17,890 bases of DNA from Mucidula mucida. Its lineage: Eukaryota; Basidiomycota; Agaricomycetes; Agaricales; Physalacriaceae. Location: the NCBI GenBank assembly GCA_015501055.1, contig JADNYV010000691.1, forward strand, positions 1 through 17,890. The letters run 5' to 3'. The notes under the pieces are model-generated. The model had not been told where the DNA came from. It saw nothing but the letters and a program-made list of their open reading frames with translations, and made no database searches. Position numbers and translations under genes: made by a program. This document shows positions 9,813 through 17,890 of the stretch, in pieces; within the stretch, counting starts at the first letter, position 1; each line of letters opens with the position of its first letter.

Positions 9813-10643
9813 ATGTCTTCCTTCCCTCTCTCGACTCTCGAAAAGCAGATCAAAACGCACGCGCTCTTGTGCGCCACGGGCTTCCTCGTCCTCCTCCCCA
9901 TCGGGGTCCTGATCCCGCGCTACACGCGCACGTTCACGAACAGGTGCCAACCCCCTCTTTTGATCATCATACATCATAAACCATTTACAACTCCCACCAG
10001 ATGGTTCCCAGTGCACTTTGCCCTGCAGCTCTTCGTCGCGGGGCCCGTCATCTTTATCGGGTGGGCAAAGGGGCATGAGGCAGCGCAGGTCCTGCAGCTG
10101 CCGCACTTTGTCGACACGCACCAGCGGGTGGGGTTGGCGCTCTTGATTATGTATGTGGCGCAGCTCGTTTTGGGGGCGGGCATCCATTGGGTGAAGATGC
10201 CTGGTGGGGGCGTGAAGAGGAGCAGACCGCCGCAGAATTATTTGCATGCGGTGCTTGGGCTGGCGATGTTGGCGCTGGCTGCGTATCAGGTACTTGCTCA
10301 AACTTCAGTCAGCAGCTTTCCTATGAATAATGAAGTTTTAGGTGCACTACGGGTTGTACACTGAATGGCTGTTCGCTACGGGCGGCGCGCACCAGATCGT
10401 CGGTGCGGCGAAGCACGCGTGGGTGGCGCTCGTTGTGGTGCGTGTGCATTTCAGATTGCTCGTTAAACGTCTTTCGCTGATCCCCCGTGGCTCAAGGTAT
10501 TTTGGGCTCTGTACGGCATTGGATTGGCGTTCTTGCCGAGGCAGTTGAGGCAGGAGAAGGTGAGGAGTGATGATGGGGGAAGCTCTAAGGATCATATCCA
10601 GCTCAAAAGTGGGTCGGCTTCGATAGCTGCGAGTCAGCCGTAA
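9813..10643 (+). CDS. Small cytochrome b561-type membrane protein
   Basis: Four exons (9813-9943, 10001-10289, 10342-10437, 10497-10643) give 220 residues with in-phase GT-AG introns. The protein has about five or six hydrophobic helices: ALLCATGFLVLLPIGVLIPR, then WFPVHFALQLFVAGPVIFIG, then VGLALLIMYVAQLVLGAGIH, LHAVLGLAMLALAAYQ, and near the end FWALYGIGLAFLPRQLRQ. Histidines at 16, 49, 84 and 126, in or next to helices, are candidates for binding two b-type hemes, as in the b561/ferric reductase transmembrane family, which moves electrons across membranes. There is no DOMON domain or other extracellular part, so it is the compact fungal form. ATG 9813 was chosen because family members begin just before the first helix; an in-frame ATG at 9714 would add 33 atypical residues. 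The tail is Ser-rich and polar. The physiological electron donor and acceptor cannot be read from sequence. Confidence 0.82.
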
Positions 10644-11057
10644 GATGATAAAGGAGGAAGGACTATATGGAGTAGCGATAGCGTTTCGATATGAGTGTGT
10701 GCAATGATTGATACAGTTCACATTTTTTATTGGGGTATCATAAACAGTATCGTGGATGACTGCAAAACGAGAATAAGAGTAAGAGATACACGTTTGTATG
10801 ATGGAAACCGAAGCGAGGAGGCGATATTTGATACAGACACAGCGGGCCTGGGTATAATGGAAACATATCCTACGAAGAATAATCCGCTGAGAGATGAAAA
10901 AAGGATACAAAGTCAAAGTTCAACGAGAGCAATATAAACACACACACAACCGAAAAACGAAGGAGGAGAGAGAAAAGTTTTACTGATACAAATGTCGAAA
11001 GGCGCTTTATCATCATTCTGGTGTTTTGTTGGATTCTGGTTTCGTTCTAGTTCTTCT
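10644..11057. other. Convergent intergenic region
   Basis: The b561 gene ends at 10643 on the plus strand and the next gene ends at 11058 on the minus strand, so this stretch should hold two 3' ends. It is A-rich on the plus strand with several purine runs. Open frames here show no family features or splice logic. Confidence 0.5.
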
Positions 11058-12095
11058 TCAAGGATAGCGCGAACTGCCTTCCCCACGCTCGTCGGACTCC
11101 TCCTCCTCCTTTGGCCAGCGTCCAAAGGCATCCGGCGCAGTCTGGCGGTACGACGGGGCGTACGCGGCGTACTGCTGCTGCGAGATCCGCGGGGCGGGCT
11201 GGTCCCCATACGGGCCGTACGAATGCCCACGAGCGTACCCACCCTCGGCCGCCGGGGAGACGGGGCTGAGGGACGCAGACGGATAGCGCAGGGAAGACGT
11301 GTTCAGGTATGGCGGCATCTCGCGCGTCGTGTAAGAGGAATGCATCAGGGAGCGAGAGATGGGCACGCCCTGTGAGGGCGTGGCAGGAGAGATCGGGGGC
11401 AGGTCGCGACGTAGGGAAGAGAGGACGAAGCCAGGGAAGGGGACGCCGCCCGCGAAGATCGCGCCGACGAGTAGGGCGGTCGAGTTGGACGCGGGGAAGA
11501 TCAGGATTCCGCTCGTTGGTATAGGGCTGGGCATTCCTGGCGCGGGACTGGTGGCGCCTGATAGAGGCGCTAAGGCGACCTAGTAGTAATAGGGATCGTT
11601 CAGATCCAGCACATGAAGCGGAAGGAGTGCATACCGTTCTCCGCTCGAACAAGACACGCGACAGGTGCCTAAAGCTCGCCACATTCGCCGTGTTCTGGTC
11701 TGGATCGCGCAGGCGATCCGGAAGAAACGTGCAGATAGGAATGACAGGCACACGTCCGGGCTGCTGGATGTACGACTGGAGCTGCGATAAGATGGGAAGG
11801 TCATATGGCGGGGCCACCGAAAAGATCAGACTGTCAGGCCAGGTGTCTGTTCTACTAATGGCTCATCAGTCATTGGCATCACTGATTATAACAATGAAAA
11901 AAAAAGATCGTACTTATCCCCATCTGTTTCTACGGATGTAACCTTGATATCATGGGAAGCGTCTGCGTCGGATGTCCTCAAGCCTCTGACGATGAGCGAA
12001 CCTCGCCAGGGTCGCGTCAGGGCGGAAGGAGATATGGACGGCGTCCCGGGGGGTGGAATGAAAGTGTCCAAGTTGGATGGCAGGCGGAAGGACAT
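11058..12095 (-). CDS. Uncharacterised protein with a MED25/PTOV- or SPOC-like N-terminal half
   Basis: Three exons on the minus strand (12095-11914, 11851-11635, 11579-11058) join in phase to give 306 residues. The start MSFRLPSNLDTFIPPPGTPS leads into a folded-looking part of about residues 25-190. In order it shows PWRGSLIVRG, KTDTWPDSLIFSV, LPILSQLQSYIQQPGRVPVI, a segment with FRHLSRVLFERRTVALAPL, and GILIFPASNSTALLVGAIFA. This order (Trp-x-Gly opening strand, a Trp-Pro-x-x-Leu strand, a helix, then two hydrophobic strands ending in a solvent-shielded 'LL.G.IF' strand) resembles the seven-stranded barrel of the MED25 activator-interacting domain and of SPOC domains, used for protein contacts in transcription. 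This is recognition by eye, not a search. The rest (about 190-306) is rich in Pro, Ser, Tyr and Gln, ends in an acidic stretch, and is probably disordered. The hydrophobic segment at 168-188 could be mistaken for a membrane helix. Confidence 0.75.
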
Positions 12096-12758
12096 GGTCG
12101 CGTCGCGATAGTAGTGGAGAAACGATTAAAGGAATGCGCGTAGTAATAGTGATCGATGATTAGTTTGGAATGAAAGGAATGTAGGAGAACAGCCCCGAGA
12201 ACGAAGAGAAGCGCGTAAATGGACTGCTGCCTGAGCTGGTCGGGGGAGGAGATTGGATGTGAGGGCTTCGGAACGTCGTTAGGACTTTATAGCCGCCAGA
12301 GTAATCAAAAAAAAAAAACTCGATGAGAAACAGTCTCCCGATACACATTCTAGAAAATTGATGCTCAAGTGTATTGGCGAAATACCGAGGCAGGCTGGAT
12401 TTAGCAAGTGGTCCGCAGGAGCAACGCAGGACTATCAAGAGGAGGTACGATTTTGATCGCGTGGCCCTCGAGTATCTATGGCCGATTTAGGCGCTGCACC
12501 AGTAACGTGGGGCTGAATCAGGATCAGTAGCTTGTGTTTACTTCGTTCCTTGTAGGTTTCTGGATCGATTTGAACGCGCTTGTTCGCGCCGAGCGAGCAT
12601 AAGATAACATCGACACCTAAGGCACCGAAAAACGTTAAAGTTTGTCGTAGAACCGGAGGCAAAAAAAAAGACCCCACCTTCCGGCTCCATGCTGGATACA
12701 GTGGGGTTTCGATTTGCGAAGACTTCGCAATCAAGCTTTTGTGAGCTCACTGGATATC
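12096..12758. other. Intergenic stretch without a recognisable gene
   Basis: This is the upstream flank of the minus-strand MED25-like gene, with A runs near 12307-12318 and 12661-12669. Both strands carry short open frames without motifs. Position 12714 begins an open frame that runs into the small gene candidate at 12759. Confidence 0.4.
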
Positions 12759-13152
12759 ATGCCCGCGTGGCGCTCTTCCGGACACCTTCCCGGACCGATG
12801 GCGACGAACTACGTGCCTGGTACGGAACCTGCATATGATCGTAAACCCAAAACCCAATTCAACAAGAAGGACGACGGCTCCGCACTTGATGAAAGTAAAG
12901 CCAGTGTTGCTCTCAACAAAGGAGCAGCCTGAATGCTGATTTCAGGGTGCACCTCGCGCCAACGACCATATGCAGACCAAGTTACATGGACGTCCCTCCA
13001 CAGAAAGTAGTGTTGCTACGAAGGGGAAGCCGGAGGACGCACTGAGAAATCATAGTTACAATCACCTCACGCGAGGTCCACGTGCGGACAACTCGGTTAG
13101 CCACGTTAGAGCCACGTTGTTAAGGAACGAATTCAATTCTGATTCCAGCTGA
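12759..13152 (+). CDS. Possible small hydrophilic protein, two exons
   Basis: The ATG at 12759 opens a frame reading MPAWRSSGHLPGPMATNYVP and on to KKDDGSALDESKAS. A second block from 12946 (after TTTCAG) reads GAPRANDHMQTKLHGRPSTE through to RGPRADNSVSHVRATLL and stops at 13150-13152. Both blocks are polar, Asn/Ser/Lys/Arg-rich and free of hydrophobic runs, as expected for a small disordered protein. A phase-0 junction is possible with a weak GTTGCT donor at 12906 and a 40-base intron, giving about 118 residues. Without splicing, the first frame would stop at 12930-12932. I recognise no family, and the donor is poor, so the model is tentative. Confidence 0.35.
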
Positions 13153-13826
13153 TCTCGCGTCGATCTGGTGCACAAAGTTGGCACGACGACTAATCGGACA
13201 ATGAAATCTACTAAGCATCCAACAGAACCACCCCCCGAAAACGCCGTTGCTGCGCATGACGCCATGGCCAATCATTGTCAATGGAAGAAGAATCAAGATG
13301 AGCACATAAACGACGACAAGTCGACAGAGCGTGTCCCATCGCAGCCGCGACTCCCAGATACACACTAATACAGAATCAATATGGGGTTCTCCGCCGATGT
13401 GTTATACCTATACTCCTCTTGAGTAAGTGTATCCATGCTCACGCTCACTCACGAGAACGTGGCCCTCAGGTATGGCGGCAGTATTCAATTGAGGTACGCG
13501 ATTGGCAAGTCTAAGTTTTAACTGTTCCATGCAGGTTCCGTCGAACCCGGCTTACTTATAAGCGCGCGCCGGGACCGTTTCTGATTAAAGGACGCGACAT
13601 CCGGAACACAGTTCGTTTTACTATCACGAAATCCGTGTATTGGGAGTACTATAGAACGTATTGATAGGATAGAACACTATAGCTAATGGTAAAAATGTAA
13701 CATAAGAACAAGGTAACCTTCATAGAAAGAAGCATGATGATATACAAGAAATATCCGGGTGTCCATAAATGAAATGCTCAATGAAGACGGAATACATACG
13801 ATGGCCCTGCGCGTTTGTACAAAGAC
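13153..13826. other. Intergenic stretch without a recognisable gene
   Basis: Nothing codes convincingly on either strand. A CTTATAAG palindrome lies near 13554-13561 next to a GC-rich run. The right part is A-rich and probably includes the 3' flank of the minus-strand coiled-coil gene. Confidence 0.45.
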
Positions 13827-16177
13827 TCAGATCAGGACCTGCCTGTTCTCATACGGGGACTGAGAATGCCTGGCAGATGACACCTGCATAATTGAATCAA
13901 TAACGCGTCGTAGATAGATTAAAACCATGACAATAACCCACCTGATTGTCCATTTCCGTGAGAGCTTGCATTTGTGAAGCCTTGAACGACGAAAAGATCT
14001 CCTTCAGATGGGCGATCGTTGCCTCGTCTTCGGCTTTAGCAGCAGCAAACAAGGGAGCCATCGCCTCCGCCTTCTCCGCGCGCGTCGTGACTTGGCCCAG
14101 ATCAAATTCCAAAGAAGCCACCCGCGCGGCCTCGGCTTGGAGAGATTCTTCCATTTGAATGCGGGTGTCATCTTTGGCCGCCAACTGCGAAACGAGGTCG
14201 GTCAAGGACGCGTGGGCGCCGTCGAGTGCAATTTGGAGAGCACTAGACTTTGCGGCCTCCGCCTCGCAAGACGACCGAAGCTCTTGTGCCGCAGCCTCAA
14301 GTCCCTGAACACGAGCAGCATTCTCTGACCGTAAGACCTCGAACGCGTGATCATTTGACGACAAACTCTCCTGCAAAATATCAACGTCCATTCGAGCATC
14401 GACCAGCAAACCCATTGCGTCCGAGAGCTCTTGCTCCTTGTGCTCGACTTCACGCGACAACTCGCGTATCTCCGAAGATTTCTGATCCAACTCGGAACGA
14501 GCGTTGGTAAATGCGGCCGTGGTCTCCGTGAGTTGTTGCTGAGCCTGTATAAGCGACTGAAGATGCTCCGAAGAAACTTGATTGGCGCCGCTTAGGTCGA
14601 CAAGCGCCTTGGCAAGATCTTGCTCTCGTTGAGTGGCAGCAGCAAGTAGTTCGCCATTCCTTGAGGTAGCCGAGGTAAGGTCAGCCATAAGGGTGACACG
14701 CTCCGCCTGAACGTTCTCCACGTCGACGCGTAAGTCTCTGATAGTCGCCTCTTGCAATGACATTTGCTGCCGAAGGATGCTTGCCTGGTCGGTGAGGCCC
14801 TGTTGCTTCGCTTCAGCCTCTCGAAGGGCATCGTCCACATCAGCCTTCCTCGACTGAAGCTCCTCAAGCTGCTCTAACAACAAGACTCTGGACTTCTCCG
14901 AGGCGGCAATATGCTCGGCGAGGGAAGCCTCGCGAGCGGCGGTAGCCTCAGAGTCAGATCGCTCAAAGATGTCCATGGCAGGGATATCCATGTCCATTGG
15001 TTCGTAATGAGTTCCAGGCGAGCTTGGCGGTGTTGGCTGACGACTGACTTCAGGAATGATCGTGCCCGACTGAGTGCGGATGATACCCTGCATCATGCCT
15101 CGGGCAGCGCTGGCGGTGACCTTGGAGCGGCTAGGTGTCTGTACAGTAGAAGCAATGCTCTGTGCACGAGATGGGGTGGCGTCGGTTACCTGAGACTGAG
15201 CGGTGGGAGAGGCTTGTGGATGGGTAAATGCGGGGGAAGATGCAGCATCGTCTTGTGTTTCTTCGCCATGAACACGTAGAATGTCCAACTCGGTGCGAAC
15301 GCGTTGAATTTCGTGCCGTTTTGCCTGAAGTTGTTCGTGAATACCATCGTTTTGTGTTTCGTTCGGACCCTCCTCCTCGAGGTCGGTCAATGGGGAAGAT
15401 GAACGAAGCGTCTTAAGTGCGTCGTACTGCTGCTGAAGCTCATCAAGTTTGGCTTGCAGCTACAAGGCAGATAAGCGTCAATCTAAAATGCCGCATGTCA
15501 ACCATACCTGAGCCTTTGTAACCCTTGGGGTGCCTTTCATGGATCGTCGAGGACGTTTGGCCCGAGGAGTGTACTCTTCGTCGGTATCATGCAGAACTGA
15601 TGATCGCCTTTTGGCCCGCTCTTTCATGACGAGATGCGCAACACGTTCAGGTCTGAGAGGCGTGCCAGGAGCATCCGTTGGAACAATGCTTCGCCGAGCA
15701 GCAGTAGACCTGCCCAAGAAGATCAGGGATGTTGCCACGAGGCTCTAATTAGACTTACGTTTTCTTGCCCTCTGCGGTAAACGACACGCATCCTGGAGCA
15801 TCCGCATGTTTCAGCAAGCCCTCGCTAATCTGCGACACGAATATGAGTGACTATTTCCTGATGAATGCAATCTTGACCTACAAGCTTCTCGATAGCAGTG
15901 CCGACCCATCTTGACCATTGGGGGCCAAGCTTTTCCTTGTTGGCGAGAGCAGTCTTTTTGACTAGGAGCGTGTGAGTGACAGCTAAAACAGGGTCAGATT
16001 AAAAACGTACTGTCAGCCCGGATTGACGCAATGTGAACGCTGCTCTTCTTTTTATCTCTCTGTAGACCGTTCATGGATGCAAGGACACCTAACGGCCACT
16101 CGTTAATGCCGACCATTGAGAGCACTGAACAACGACTTACGCTCCATATATGGCTTTTTCTGCGCAGTAGTACGCAT
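13827..16177 (-). CDS. Nuclear-looking protein: winged-helix-like N-terminus, basic linker, long coiled coil
   Basis: Seven minus-strand exons (16177-16141, 16088-16011, 15982-15882, 15829-15759, 15709-15508, 15459-13942, 13883-13827) join with perfect phase into 687 residues starting MRTTAQKKPYMERVLASMNG. Residues 1-95 alternate helices and end WVGTAIEKLISEGLLKHADA followed by CVSFTAEGKK, the helix-then-wing pattern of winged-helix domains, which often bind DNA or protein. Residues 96-163 are basic with a likely nuclear signal (RAKRPRRSMKGTPR). Next come a coiled-coil start (LQAKLDELQQQYDALKTL), a Ser/Thr-Pro-rich segment with several S/T-P sites (TPSR, TPPSSPGT), and a coiled coil of roughly 300 residues from about 340 to 660. 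The last exon gives a polar end, ENRQVLI. It could be a chromatin, kinetochore or spindle-associated protein, but I cannot name a family. ATG 16177 is the only start compatible with exon 2 phase. Confidence 0.8.
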
Positions 16178-17890
16178 AGTAGAATGAAGATAAATAAGTA
16201 AAGGTGTTTGGTGATGATAGTGGGTGGAGAAGGTGGAGAAGACATGGTCATAACGCGCCTTTATGTCGCGTCATGGATCGGTCATGTGATTTGTCGGAAC
16301 CGAAAGTAAGGGTAACTCGAAACGGCGGGAGCTTGAGTCACGATCGGCGGGGGAAGGCGGGAATGCCTGATCAGGACAATTTAGGAGGCGCGGGCGGACA
16401 GGACAAAATGAGTCAAGGTGTCAGGCCTTCAGGACAAATCTAGGCGGGCGACAGGAGGTTTCTGAGACTCGATTGCAAGATTGAGTGTTGATCATGTTGA
16501 ATTTGTGTTAGGAGGTTGTTGACCAGGTCACTTCAACCAAGCTCATATTGCTGTGAGAAAGCAAAGCGTTGCTTTGACCGTTGTTGAAAGAGAGGTGAAC
16601 GGATGCTTCCGATCGATTTCTGATCCCTGCGCGCTCAAAAGATATCCCGACAAAGTACCGACGGTAACGGCTCCAGAGCCACTCTCTCGCTTTCAGCCTT
16701 CGTCATCAGTACTTTTTGGAAGCAGCGACGGGCGCGCGACTGCCGCATCATTTGAAAACTGGTTTCTCGAACGCGTCAATCAGCAGTAGAGATGGTGACA
16801 CCACACAAATACGCTCCGGATACGCTTATGCCCTGATCAGCCGATGAGGGCTGTCTAGTGCCAATCAGACAGGTCTGACGTTACAGGGCGCAGGACGTCT
16901 GATGAAGCATGACGCGGGCCCAGGAAACATTTCAAACTTTTGAGTTGAGTATGATCTTTCTCCTTGTAGTTGTATCTACCGTGTCCCGTTCTACTAATGG
17001 ACGATCTAAGCGGAACTTTCACCGAACATTCATGCGATGTCGTGTGAACCAACTGACTACCAAGTATCAGTCTAAGCCGCGGCCTACGTACATGCCACTC
17101 ACGAAGACAAGCCCTTATTCGGCATGTCTAGTACAGTAGATGGGACTACACGTAGCAATGAGCAATGAATGCTTCATTAAGAGTAGTAAATGACGCCACC
17201 GTATCTCAAGATCGCGAACCTATCATGTAGGACTCCGTTATCCTCCGCTACTGCTATGGTTTGACATCAATATTTTCCTGCTGAGGGCGTCAGGTCCACC
17301 TAGAGTAGTGATTAGTACAGTGTGTGCTGTCCGGATCCTCGCAATTTGAGCAGGCTGTACATGGTCTTCGTGATGAAAGACGAAGGAATTGAACAATATG
17401 AAGGATGTGCGCAGATAAAAGGCTTGTCCACCGCAAGTGCAGGAGCGTGTGAACAGGATAAACGAAGAGTCAATGAACCTGCACCCCAGGCTAACATAGA
17501 AGCGTTCTGAGATATCGCGCCAATAACCAAGTCGACCGGAATGATAATACATGCGTAAGGACGATCCGTATCGGTCCTCCGACGCCTAGCGGCAGGATGT
17601 GATCCACAGGACAGGGCCCTCCAAATCGCAATCCGAATCGGATACCTTCGCAGTATATAGTCAACCATACACATGCTTGCATTAGAAATCAAGCCATCCG
17701 TCACTCCTCGGCGCAATGCTTCTCGCAGCTGTGGTCCGCAACTTCGCGCCAACTGGGTTACTCAATATCTTCGCAGAAATCAACCACTGGATCTGGGTCA
17801 ACCATCACGAGACCAAGCAGCGTATCCGTAGTAATTTCAACGCGAATAAATATGCGTTGAACTGAACAAGGGAAACAGGTAAGAATAAAA
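16178..17890. other. Gene-poor right end with weak coding traces
   Basis: The left part should hold the promoter of the minus-strand coiled-coil gene. An open frame at 16553-16789 ends FENWFLERVNQQ and another at 17716-17865 (plus) reads NIFAEINHWIWVNHHETKQR near its middle. Both look somewhat protein-like but lack motifs and clear splice partners. A GTAAGA donor-like site at 17879-17884 may belong to a gene that continues beyond the window. No repeat, RNA gene or mobile element is evident. Confidence 0.35.

Noticed and set aside
9780..10301. A 173-residue minus-strand frame over the b561 gene
   Set aside because: It runs through introns and exons of the b561-type gene without its own motifs; its Arg/His-rich composition is that of an antisense shadow.
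10347..10916. A 189-residue minus-strand frame at the b561 3' end
   Set aside because: It overlaps the last b561 exons, has no family features and would collide with a convincing plus-strand gene.
11047..11817. A long 256-residue minus-strand frame read without splicing
   Set aside because: Only its first part (APPYDLPILSQ onward) is real; past 11635 the correct protein changes frame through a clear GT-AG intron to TVALAPL, and the remaining frame is Arg/Pro-rich shadow.
13946..15279. Plus-strand open frames over the coiled-coil exon
   Set aside because: They are antisense shadows of a long, well-supported minus-strand exon, driven by its Ala/Glu/Leu codon bias.
16553..16789. A possible short gene ending FENWFLERVNQQ, considered as a pheromone precursor
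   Set aside because: It lacks the C-terminal CaaX motif of basidiomycete pheromones and has no other support.
17312..17752. Minus-strand frames with hydrophobic stretches, considered as a pheromone receptor fragment
   Set aside because: No STE3-type landmark residues could be matched in any frame, and hydrophobic runs are short and scattered.
1..17890. Mobile element, CRISPR array, tRNA or rRNA
   Set aside because: No terminal repeats with a transposase, no spaced direct repeats and no cloverleaf or rRNA core were seen on reading both strands.

Overview
The window looks like nuclear DNA of a basidiomycete fungus, most likely an Agaricomycete. Genes are broken by many short GT-AG introns of about 40-60 bases (the kinesin has 14 exons, the desaturase 9). 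They lie close together on both strands, and the proteins resemble mushroom-type families. There is no operon, CRISPR array, rRNA or tRNA that I can see. The exon models below were built by hand by joining frames at GT-AG borders and checking phase.

Layout. Positions 1-793 hold no recognisable gene. Positions 794-2260 hold two decayed genes in a row: a 5' fragment of an Old Yellow Enzyme-type flavin oxidoreductase with an in-frame stop, and a truncated, frameshifted relic of a fungal multi-pass membrane protein. Positions 2450-3705 (minus) hold a weak, unrecognised gene candidate with a membrane-anchor start. From 4303 on, genes look intact: a KIF22/kinesin-10-like motor (4303-7088, +), a delta-12 (omega-6) fatty acid desaturase (7508-9240, +), a small cytochrome b561-type membrane protein (9813-10643, +), and, converging on it, a 306-residue protein (11058-12095, -) whose first half resembles a MED25/PTOV or SPOC-type fold. 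A possible small disordered protein lies at 12759-13152 (+). A 687-residue nuclear-looking protein with a winged-helix-like start and a long coiled coil occupies 13827-16177 (-). The right end, 16178-17890, has no gene I can support firmly.

The genes do not form one pathway. The kinesin and the winged-helix/coiled-coil protein both look nuclear (chromosome or mitosis), and the desaturase and b561 protein are membrane-bound redox proteins. I see no gene cluster, defence system or mobile element with clear ends. The points most worth checking are the two uncharacterised minus-strand proteins, the one-base phase conflict in the kinesin motor, and the paired relic genes on the left.
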